From Poindextera sp963706385 (GTDB lineage Bacteria > Pseudomonadota > Alphaproteobacteria > Caulobacterales > Caulobacteraceae), in assembly GCA_963706385.1 (NCBI GenBank), contig OY970153.1, positions 2,294,001-2,358,000 on the forward strand: a stretch of DNA of 64,000 nt, written 5' to 3'. Below the pieces are notes generated by a model. It saw nothing but the letters and a program-made list of their open reading frames with translations. It had not been told where the DNA came from and ran no database searches. Below are positions 52,269 to 58,894 of the stretch, piece by piece. A program made the position numbers and the translations under genes. Each line of letters begins with the position of its first letter. Within the stretch, counting starts at the first letter, position 1.

Positions 52269-53534
52269 TCATGCGTCGGTGGCTACGGGCGCCCGGCGCT
52301 GCAACAGATCGGCGAAGATCCGCGCCTCCAAGGGGCCGAACGCGGCCGCGGCGGCCTCGCCCGTGAGGGTCAGGTCGGGATCCAGGCCATCCGCCAAACG
52401 CTCAAGCTGCATGTTGAACCAGGGCAGGATATGGAACAGGCCGACCCGATCCTCGGCGGCGAAAGCCCGATCAATCTCGCCGGAGAGCAGCCTGGCCCCG
52501 ACATGCGGGTCAACGATGAAGGGCCGGCCGATTCCGATCAGGTCGAGTTCGCCCCGTTCCAGCGCCTCGACCATGCCCGCGGCGGTTCGAAAACCGCCTG
52601 TCACCATGACCGGCATTTTCGCCACCGCGCGCACGGCGCCGGCGAAGGCGACAAAATAGGCTTCCCGAGCAACGGTGCTCGGGCGCGGAGCATCCTCGCC
52701 TTCGTCCTTGATCGAAAACTCGACGATCTTGGGCTGCTCCAGCGAGCCGCCGGAGAGCTCCAACAGGTCGAGTCCGGAGGCGTTGAGCCATCCGACAAGT
52801 TCCAAGCATTCGGCGTTGGTGAAGCCCCCCTTCTGGAAGTCCGACGCATTCAGCTTGATGCCGATCGGGAAGTCCGGGCCGACAGCGGCGCGGACAGCGG
52901 CGATGGTCGCCAGCAGAAAGCGCGCCCGATGCTCCAGCGGCCCGCCCCAGCGGTCGGTGCGGCGGTTGGCGAGAGGACTAAGGAACTGCGAGAACAGATA
53001 GCCGTGCGCGGCGTGGAGCTGGACGCCAGTGAAACCGACGTCGCGGGCGCGCCGGGCGGCCGCGGCGAACTGATCGACGGCGTGCCCGATCTGCGCCTCG
53101 CTCATGGCCTTGGGCTTGGCGAAAGAAAAGCCGACCCCGCGCATGACGTCGATCTCCACATCGGACGAGGACAGCGGCGCGTCGTTGATGATGTCGCAGA
53201 CCTGGCGGCCGGTGTGGGACAGCTGGGCCCAGAAGGCGGCGCCCTCGGACTTGCCCGCCTGGGCCATGGCGGCCAGGGCGGAGAGACCGGCGCCATCGTC
53301 GAGCACGACATTGCCGGGACGCTCCAGATGCCAGCGGTCGACCTGGATGTTGCCGGACAGCAGCAGGCCCGCACCCGAGCCGGCCCAGCGGCGATACAGC
53401 CTATCGAGGCGCGGCGTGGCGTGATTGTTCGCGTCCGCCATGCCCTCGCTCATCGCCGCCTTGACGATCCGGTTGGGCAGGACGGCGCCGGACGGAAGGC
53501 GCAAGGGCTGGGCGAGAGCGCTGGTGTCGGTCAC
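52269..53534 (-). CDS. Old-yellow-enzyme-family NADH:flavin oxidoreductase
   Basis: FMN-dependent TIM-barrel oxidoreductase, 421 residues from GTG 53534; the frame continues to 53636 but that part overlaps the promoter region and lacks homology. Motifs: LPNRIVKAAMSEGMAD, SHTGRQ, the FMN/substrate region GVQLHAAHGYLFSQFLSP followed by RTDRWGG, and MVTGGFRTAAGM with GIGRPFIVDP. These are the NADH oxidase/OYE subfamily signatures. Divergent from a LysR gene that probably controls it. Substrate unknown, likely an enone or aromatic intermediate. Confidence 0.9.
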   Translation of the reverse strand: MTDTSALAQPLRLPSGAVLPNRIVKAAMSEGMADANNHATPRLDRLYRRWAGSGAGLLLSGNIQVDRWHLERPGNVVLDDGAGLSALAAMAQAGKSEGAAFWAQLSHTGRQVCDIINDAPLSSSDVEIDVMRGVGFSFAKPKAMSEAQIGHAVDQFAAAARRARDVGFTGVQLHAAHGYLFSQFLSPLANRRTDRWGGPLEHRARFLLATIAAVRAAVGPDFPIGIKLNASDFQKGGFTNAECLELVGWLNASGLDLLELSGGSLEQPKIVEFSIKDEGEDAPRPSTVAREAYFVAFAGAVRAVAKMPVMVTGGFRTAAGMVEALERGELDLIGIGRPFIVDPHVGARLLSGEIDRAFAAEDRVGLFHILPWFNMQLERLADGLDPDLTLTGEAAAAAFGPLEARIFADLLQRRAPVATDA

Positions 53535-53657
53535 GGGTCTGCTCCGTCTGAATGGCGTGCGCCGGGACAGGCGCTTTGGCCAGGCGAAGATAATTCGTTG
53601 CAAGAACGACGATAATAGAGTGATTGGTCGAGGCATTATTGAACTAGGATTGATAGT

Positions 53658-54545
53658 TTGCTGGACGACCTCAACGAACTGCGGACCTTTCAGCGTATCC
53701 TGGCGCTGGGCAGCCTGTCGGCGGCCGCCCGGGACCTGGGCGTTGGACTGGCCGTGGTGAGCAAGCGCCTTGCCGCCCTGGAGCGGCGGGTCGGCGTGCG
53801 GCTGGTGAACCGCACCACCCGCCGGCTCTCCGCGACCGGCGAAGGCCAGGCGCTATTGGCCCATGTGGAGCGGATGCTCGAGGAACTGGGCGACGCCGAG
53901 GCGCGCCTTTCCAGCGGGCGGGACGCGCCGAGGGGCCCGCTGCGCATCAGCGCGCCGGTCGCCTTCGGCCAGATCCACGTGGCCCCCGTGGCCGCGAACC
54001 TGGTGGCGCGGCACCCCGAGCTGACCGTGGACCTCAGGCTGGACGACCGCCTGATCGACCTGATCGAGGCGCGGATCGACGTGGCGGTTCGGATCGGCGC
54101 GCCGAAGGACTCGACCGCGGTGATGCGCAAGCTTGCCGACAACCGCCGCATCCTGGCGGCCTCACCGGACTACCTGGACAGGATGGGGCGACCGCGCACC
54201 CCGCGGGACACGGCCGGTCACGCCTTCCTGCGCTATGACGACGGCGCGGAGCCCTGGCGGCTGGAGGGACCAGACGGGACGGTGGCGGAGATCGAGACAC
54301 CATGCCGCCTGAGGGCCGACAGTGGGGCCGTGGTGAATGATTGGGCTCTGGCCGGGCACGGGATCATGTTGCGGTCCCAGGCGGACATAGCCGCGGAACT
54401 CGCGGACCGCCGGCTGGAACAGGTCCTGCCGCACTGGCGGAGCGGGCCGGCGCCGATCTACGTCCTGTACCCATCGGCCCGGTATCTGACAGCCAAAGTG
54501 AAGGTGTTCATCGATGCTCTCGCTGAACGGCTGGCGCGCCTTTGA
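53658..54545 (+). CDS. LysR-family transcriptional regulator
   Basis: DNA-binding regulator of 295 residues with an N-terminal winged helix (FQRILALGSLSAAARDLGVG, then SKRLAALERRVGVRLVNRTTR) and an effector-binding periplasmic-binding-like domain. The layout places it in the AaeR/CrgA-like subgroup. It starts at TTG 53658, divergent from the flavin oxidoreductase and VOC genes across a 123-base gap, and probably regulates them. It is the last gene before the zapE-derived repeat. Confidence 0.9.
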   Translation: MLDDLNELRTFQRILALGSLSAAARDLGVGLAVVSKRLAALERRVGVRLVNRTTRRLSATGEGQALLAHVERMLEELGDAEARLSSGRDAPRGPLRISAPVAFGQIHVAPVAANLVARHPELTVDLRLDDRLIDLIEARIDVAVRIGAPKDSTAVMRKLADNRRILAASPDYLDRMGRPRTPRDTAGHAFLRYDDGAEPWRLEGPDGTVAEIETPCRLRADSGAVVNDWALAGHGIMLRSQADIAAELADRRLEQVLPHWRSGPAPIYVLYPSARYLTAKVKVFIDALAERLARL

Positions 54546-54579
54546 CTGGTGTCTAAACGTCCGAGTTCGTCGCCACGCG

Positions 54580-54718
54580 GCGTCTGACCGCTTCCGTCGT
54601 TCCAACGACTCCCCCGCCTTCTCCAGCCAGGCGGCCGAGCGCATCTCATGCAGGCGCGAGGCGGTGCGTTCGAAGTCGAAGGCGCTTTCGCCCGCGGGAT
54701 GGAGGCGATCTGGCTCGG
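54580..54718 (-). pseudogene. Orphan duplicate of the zapE 3' end (left repeat copy)
   Basis: 139 bases aligning without gaps to 61856-61994, about 88% identical (17 differences). Read on the minus strand it encodes a diverged copy of the last ~35 residues of ZapE (EPDRLHPAGESAFDFERTA, then HEMRSAAWLEKAGE), but has lost the stop codon and has no 5' part. It looks like a gene remnant left by integration of a DNA segment into the zapE 3' end, or carried in by it. Confidence 0.75.
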
Positions 54719-54940
54719 GACGCGGTACGTCAAGTGTTCACGACCAAAGCCGAACGTCGGGTCGGCATGTCGACACGGCGTGTTCTGACTCTTAGGCGCC
54801 GTTCAGAACGTCCGCTGACCGGCAGAATGCTGGTCGCGGTACCCGGTGTCTGAGACTGGCTCCTAACGGAGGTCCGGTGCATCTCCTTTTGGCGTGGCCG
54901 CGGCGCGAGGCAGTGTGCCGCCTCGTCCATCAGAACCCGA
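54719..54940. other. Gene-free stretch left of the accessory operon
   Basis: Together with the repeat copy, about 460 bases between the LysR stop and the next CDS hold no credible gene. After the repeat the sequence shows no recognisable motif and may be decayed DNA. Confidence 0.5.
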
Positions 54941-54952
54941 TTGTTCAACCAC

Positions 54953-54982
54953 GTTGGAAAATCCAACATGGTGTGCTATATA
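54953..54982 (+). promoter_or_regulatory. Promoter with overlapping palindromic operator for the XRE-ImmA operon
   Basis: A perfect inverted repeat GTTGGA-AAA-TCCAAC (54953-54967) covers a -35-like TTGGAA (54954-54959); 17 bases on is TATATA (54977-54982). The first ATG with good spacing is 55009. The layout suggests that a dimeric repressor, most simply the XRE protein of this operon, blocks the promoter. Confidence 0.6.
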
Positions 54983-55008
54983 TGTGTGACAATCAGACGG
55001 AGAACCCC

Positions 55009-55383
55009 ATGGCCGACGCACTAACCAAGGAGAATCTGGAGAAAGTCTTCGCGGAAAAGAAAGCGGTGTTGATCGCTGAACTGGAGGGATGGTTTGAAAC
55101 GGAGTCCGCCTCCATCGACGGTTCAATTGAGGCTAAGGCCCCCGCTGGCGCTGGCGGCTCGATCATCAGTGTCCGAGCCGCGATCGATTCGAAGCGCGTA
55201 GTGGACGCGACTTTGATCACCGAGGAAGTGCTCGGCATCGAGCTGCCGCCCGAGATCATCAAACCCGGTGGCTACGACAGCTGCGACGCCATGATCGCGG
55301 ACCTTATCCCGAAGCTGCGGGCCGTCTTCGTCGGCGAGCTCAAGGTGAAGAAGACATCCAGCAAGCAGCCGGTGGAGGCGTAG
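55009..55383 (+). CDS. Small protein of unknown function, first gene of the XRE-ImmA operon
   Basis: A 124-residue soluble, acidic protein with no domain I can name. It has a helical N-terminus (KENLEKVFAEKKAVLIAELEG), a middle strand ISVRAAIDSKRVVDAT and a C-terminal ITEEVLGIELPPEIIKPGG followed by YDSCDAMIADLIPKLR. The last part faintly recalls a carrier-protein helix but this is not firm. ATG 55009 follows GGAG and lies downstream of the promoter; ATG 54982 sits inside the -10 and is unlikely. XRE starts six bases after its stop. Confidence 0.75.
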   Translation: MADALTKENLEKVFAEKKAVLIAELEGWFETESASIDGSIEAKAPAGAGGSIISVRAAIDSKRVVDATLITEEVLGIELPPEIIKPGGYDSCDAMIADLIPKLRAVFVGELKVKKTSSKQPVEA

Positions 55384-55389
55384 CCCCCC

Positions 55390-55743
55390 ATGGCATCCCC
55401 AGCGGACCAATGGCGCGACCTCGGTGAGCGGCTCCGCAAAGCGCGCGAGTATCTGGAACTGACGCAAGATGAAGCGGCCCGAGTGATTGGGATTTCCCGT
55501 CCATCACTCTCTCAGGTAGAAAATGGTCGACGGAAGGTCGACGCGGTCGAGCTGGCCGCGTTTGCCAAACTCTACGGCCAATCCGTCGAGGCTCTCGCCG
55601 GCGCTATGCCGCAACAGATTCCAGAGGACGTTCAGCACTTGGCTCGCGCGACCCGCGATCTCTCAGACCAGGATCGCGCGGAGCTTCTGCGTTTTGCTGA
55701 GTTCTTGCAGGCTCGATCGAAGAAGGACGATCGCGTTGGCTAG
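55390..55743 (+). CDS. XRE-family helix-turn-helix regulator
   Basis: A 117-residue protein with one Cro/C1-type HTH at about residues 11-68: LGERLRKAREYLELTQDEAA, recognition helix SRPSLSQVENGRR, then VDAVELAAFAKLYGQSVEAL. The C-terminal 45 residues (DLSDQDRAELLRFAEFLQAR) probably dimerise. It precedes and overlaps the ImmA/IrrE gene by eight bases. In ICEBs1 ImmR-ImmA and Deinococcus DdrO-IrrE pairs the peptidase cleaves the XRE repressor; the same relation is likely here. Confidence 0.92.
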   Translation: MASPADQWRDLGERLRKAREYLELTQDEAARVIGISRPSLSQVENGRRKVDAVELAAFAKLYGQSVEALAGAMPQQIPEDVQHLARATRDLSDQDRAELLRFAEFLQARSKKDDRVG

Positions 55744-56749
55744 GTCGCCTGCCGCCTCCACCCGATTGAACGCGGCTGCGTCCGCCAAACGGCTTCATCG
55801 TCAGCTTGGGCTGGAGGCGCGCATCCGCCAGTCGGGCGGGGCGGTCGACGTGTTCGACATCATTGCCGAACTGGACATTCCCCTTCTGTTCAAGCCCCTC
55901 GAGACCGCCCAGGGGCTCTGCCTGCCGAAGCCCCTGCGGGGGATCATGATCACCACGCGCCGGACTCTCAGCATCCAGAGATTCACGGCCGCCCACGAAC
56001 TCGGCCATTTGATGCTCGACCACGAGGCCAGCATCGACCTGGAGATTCTCGAGCGAGGGCCACTTGGGCCGGACAGGGGGCGCGATCTCCAGGAGGTCGC
56101 CGCCGACGCCTTTGCGGCCGAGTTCATGCTCCCAAGATGGCTCTACGGCTACCACATCAAGCGGCAGGGGTGGTCGGTCGCTGAACTGCGCAACCCCAAC
56201 GTCACCTACCAACTCTCGTTGCGCATGGGTGCCAGCTACGAGGCGACATGCTGGGGGCTTCTCAGCCATCAAATCCTGAAGCGACCCGAAGTTGACGCGC
56301 TCCGGAAGGAGAAGGTCGCCAATTTGAAGGCGCGGCTGGGCGACGGATTTCGGCCAGCCAACTCATGGGCCGACGTCTGGCGCTTCACCGAGCGTGACGA
56401 TGGCGGAGTCATTGGCAGCACCGAGCGCGACCTGGTCCGGTTGGAACTGCCGGAGAACAGCAGCGCCGGATATGAGTGGGACGTAGGCATCCTGCGCGAT
56501 GCCGGCCTCGAAATTCTCGATGACAGATCAGAGTTCAGCGAGAATCCGGTCGTCTATGGCGCGCCTGCCAAACGTCGCGTCATGGCGAGGCCCTTGGCAT
56601 CGGATCGTCGGAGGGTCTCCCTCATCGAGAGCCAACCGTGGAGCCCTGGCAACGATTCGCGCCTCACCGTGACGCTGAACTTTGACGGCGCCGAAACAGG
56701 GGGCCTTTCCAAGGCCGAGCGCCGGCGAATGGGGGCCATGCCGGCGTGA
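55736..56749 (+). CDS. ImmA/IrrE metallopeptidase fused to a chagasin-like (I42) inhibitor domain
   Basis: A 337-residue fusion. Residues about 15-180 are an ImmA/IrrE peptidase with zinc motif AAHELGHLMLDHE (His87-Glu88-x-x-His91) and the third-ligand region EVAADAFAAEFMLP (Glu120). Residues about 225-320 resemble chagasin, the I42 inhibitor of papain-type peptidases: LELPENSSAGYEW matches the N-P-T-T-G-Y loop (241-248), VVYGAPAKRRVMAR the G-x-G-G strand, and SLIESQPWSPG the R-P-W loop (300-302). It starts at TTG 55736 inside the XRE gene and overlaps the C1 peptidase gene as GTGA. The fusion next to its probable target peptidase is, to my knowledge, not described. Confidence 0.85.
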   Translation: MARSPAASTRLNAAASAKRLHRQLGLEARIRQSGGAVDVFDIIAELDIPLLFKPLETAQGLCLPKPLRGIMITTRRTLSIQRFTAAHELGHLMLDHEASIDLEILERGPLGPDRGRDLQEVAADAFAAEFMLPRWLYGYHIKRQGWSVAELRNPNVTYQLSLRMGASYEATCWGLLSHQILKRPEVDALRKEKVANLKARLGDGFRPANSWADVWRFTERDDGGVIGSTERDLVRLELPENSSAGYEWDVGILRDAGLEILDDRSEFSENPVVYGAPAKRRVMARPLASDRRRVSLIESQPWSPGNDSRLTVTLNFDGAETGGLSKAERRRMGAMPA

Positions 56750-57384
56750 TCGTCGATGTCGACCTGCGACTACAGTTTCCAGGCGTCGGACACCAGGGCC
56801 AGCGCTCGACATGTCTTGCGTTCGCAACGACGGCCGCTCACGAGCGCCATGCAGCCGCACCTGAACCCCTTTCTATCGAATACCTGTTCTATCAAGCGGT
56901 TCAGCGAACGCCGGGGTCCGAGCCGGGCGCGGGGGCCTCGATGCTTGCGATGGGCGATGCGCTTCGCGACGACGGTCAACCTGTGGACGCCGTCTGGCCC
57001 TACTTGGCGGCGCAGCCCGCGCCGGGTGCCTGGACGGTTCCAACTTTTACGAGTCCAGTGTGGAAGGCGACGGCGGATATGTCGTCTCTCGACTTCGACG
57101 CGATTGTCGCCGCGCTCGACGGCGACCGCCCTGTGGTGCTGGGGCTGGTGATCACCGCCAGCTTCTTGCGCTGCACCCCAAGCGGACGGCTGCCGCTATT
57201 GAATCCTGATCCGGCCCGCAGCGGCCACGCAGTGCTTGCCGTTGGGCACGGACGAGATCCGAGTGGTGATCAGCACATCCTGATCCGCAACAGCTGGGGC
57301 GCCTCTTGGGGCGCCGGCGGACACGCCTGGCTGTCGCGTCCCTATGTCGCCGGGCAACTCCGCGACACCGCGGTCCTAACCTGA
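56746..57384 (+). CDS. Papain-like C1 cysteine peptidase (cytoplasmic)
   Basis: A 212-residue protein with the full papain catalytic set: oxyanion Gln17 six residues before catalytic Cys23 (HQGQRSTCLAFAT), His161 in SGHAVLAVGHG and Asn182 in LIRNSWGASWG. There is no signal peptide or propeptide, so it would be active in the cytoplasm unless restrained. GTG 56746 overlaps the end of the ImmA-chagasin gene, giving coupled synthesis with a protein carrying a papain-inhibitor-like domain. It is the likely effector of the operon; its substrate is unknown. Confidence 0.88.
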   Translation: MIVDVDLRLQFPGVGHQGQRSTCLAFATTAAHERHAAAPEPLSIEYLFYQAVQRTPGSEPGAGASMLAMGDALRDDGQPVDAVWPYLAAQPAPGAWTVPTFTSPVWKATADMSSLDFDAIVAALDGDRPVVLGLVITASFLRCTPSGRLPLLNPDPARSGHAVLAVGHGRDPSGDQHILIRNSWGASWGAGGHAWLSRPYVAGQLRDTAVLT

Positions 57385-57393
57385 GAGCTACCG

Positions 57394-58260
57394 ATGGAAC
57401 TGATCAAAGGCGAAACCTGTCCCAGTGTCTGGCTTAAGGCGGTTGAGCATCTCGCAGGCTGTCCGGCGCACGAGGACTTCGACGTCTTCCTCGGTATCGC
57501 GACGCCAACGATCTACTCGGCGTCGGATCGGGTGATCCTCGATACCGTCGACACCTTCCTCCGGGACCATGGAGGCTCCCGGGTTGAAACGGTAGCGGAA
57601 ACGCTCTTTCCGCTCAGCGACTATCTGCATCACGGCGCCAAGGGCGTGTACGAGGTGTATCCCAAGCGCATCCAGCACATCAGGAGCGCTCGCAGCAATG
57701 ATCGCCGATGGGGCACCTATGCCCTGCGCCTGCTTGAACCGCGGCTGGACTCGAAGAAGCGCAAATACGTGCCGCTTGCGGCGCTCGTCACCAAGATCAA
57801 GGACCATGGCAAGTATCGGGCGGCGCATGAGCTCAACATCGGTCCCTTCGAAGACGACATCGAAATCTACGACCCGGACCGCGATCGGTTGCGTTTCTAT
57901 GGCGGACCTTGCCTCAGCCATCTGAGCTTCAAGGTCTACGACGGGCGGGTTCGATTGAACGCGACCTATCGATCGCACTTCTACGTCCAGAGGCTTCTGG
58001 GCAACCTCATCGGCTTGGCCAGGTTGCAGTTCTTCGTCGCCAACGAAAGTGGACTAGAAGTGGGACCGCTGACGATCAACTCGACCTTCGCCCGCCTGGA
58101 CACCGGCGGCGGCAACGGCGACGGTGGCCGGTGGGGAGAGGGCGACATCAGACGGCTGATTGCGGCCTGCCGCAAGGCGGCGGACGCCGAGGCTACATCG
58201 CTAGTTCAGGCTGTCGTGGCTCCAGCCGCAGATCATACGCCTCTGCCATCTGCCGCCTGA
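57394..58260 (+). CDS. Thymidylate-synthase-like protein
   Basis: A 288-residue protein whose second half matches the thymidylate synthase/dCMP hydroxymethylase fold: GGPCLSHLSFKV corresponds to the catalytic P-C-H-x-x-x-Q-F strand (Cys173 kept, His replaced by Leu); ATYRSHFYVQRLLGNLIGLA corresponds to Y-Q-R-S...N (Arg193 and Asn204 kept); LEVGPLTINS resembles the following strand. The N-terminal half (TLFPLSDYLHHGAKGVYEVY and RWGTYALRL) is unlike housekeeping ThyA. It may modify or bind a pyrimidine nucleotide. It begins nine bases after the C1 peptidase stop; its last 68 bases overlap the convergent UDG-like gene. Confidence 0.75.
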   Translation: MELIKGETCPSVWLKAVEHLAGCPAHEDFDVFLGIATPTIYSASDRVILDTVDTFLRDHGGSRVETVAETLFPLSDYLHHGAKGVYEVYPKRIQHIRSARSNDRRWGTYALRLLEPRLDSKKRKYVPLAALVTKIKDHGKYRAAHELNIGPFEDDIEIYDPDRDRLRFYGGPCLSHLSFKVYDGRVRLNATYRSHFYVQRLLGNLIGLARLQFFVANESGLEVGPLTINSTFARLDTGGGNGDGGRWGEGDIRRLIAACRKAADAEATSLVQAVVAPAADHTPLPSAA

Positions 58261-58894
58261 ACTCTGTCTGCCCGCCGTAGCTGGGGTGGCGCACATAGGT
58301 GTGAGCTAGGCCCAGGCGTTCAAGCGCGCGGCCGGCATCGTTGCCCAGCACAAAGATTCGCTCGAAGTCGAAGGCCTTCATCATAGCTGCCAAAAGATCC
58401 TCGCAAGCGGCGAACTCGCGCCGCGTGTGACAGCGGTTGTTCAGGGGTGCACCGGCTTCGTGGGGATGGAACGGGAAGGCGTTCCACAGGAATGGCGGCT
58501 CTTCGATTGCTTCTATGACGCGCCAGATTTCGGCGGCGGTGCGCTCCGCCACAGTTTGCGTCGTCGTCGCCTTGCGCGCGCCATCTACGTTGAAGGCGAT
58601 GCAGAATGAGGGGAGGTGGGCTTCGTCGGTCAACGGCAGTCCGGTGCGGCGGCCGCCGCGATAGCCTAGGTCACGTCCGATCCAGGCTGTGCGCGGCATC
58701 GCTCTGAAGGCCTCGGCGAAATAGACTTCCAGGTTGTGGAGTCGAACCCCAGGCGAAGCCTCGTCGTCATGGATCTCACAGACGTGGCGGTAGGGATTGA
58801 AGACGTTCTCGAACTCCATCGCCCACAGGGCGGACGAGAACTCCTGCGCACGATCCAGCGGCTCGCCCTTCACCGCGACATTATCACCCCTCAT
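58193..58894 (-). CDS. Uracil-DNA-glycosylase-superfamily protein
   Basis: A 233-residue protein of the UDG superfamily. Motif I region WIGRDLGYRGGRRTGLPLTD aligns with the G-E-A-P-G-Y-x-G...G-I-P-F-T-S-E form of a bacterial UDG subgroup, but the E-A-P is replaced by R-D-L. The subgroup motif LWNAFPFHPHEAGAPLNNR (137-154) and motif II HPSYGG (203-208) are intact. It would remove or recognise a modified base. ATG 58894 overlaps the end of the MazG-like gene by 11 bases, so the pair is coupled. An earlier in-frame start at 58945 lies deeper in that gene. Confidence 0.8.
   Translation of the reverse strand: MRGDNVAVKGEPLDRAQEFSSALWAMEFENVFNPYRHVCEIHDDEASPGVRLHNLEVYFAEAFRAMPRTAWIGRDLGYRGGRRTGLPLTDEAHLPSFCIAFNVDGARKATTTQTVAERTAAEIWRVIEAIEEPPFLWNAFPFHPHEAGAPLNNRCHTRREFAACEDLLAAMMKAFDFERIFVLGNDAGRALERLGLAHTYVRHPSYGGQTEFRRQMAEAYDLRLEPRQPELAM

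Noticed and set aside
53535..53657. Specific LysR operator in the divergent gap
   Set aside because: An ATAAT...ATTAT pair exists, but the spacing does not fit a T-N11-A box, so no site is claimed.
54458..54733. 91-residue minus-strand open frame over the zapE fragment
   Set aside because: Reads a different frame from the zapE-like peptide and has no protein-like features.
57394..58260. Housekeeping thymidylate synthase ThyA
   Set aside because: Only the C-terminal half resembles TS, and the catalytic histidine and other ThyA residues are replaced.
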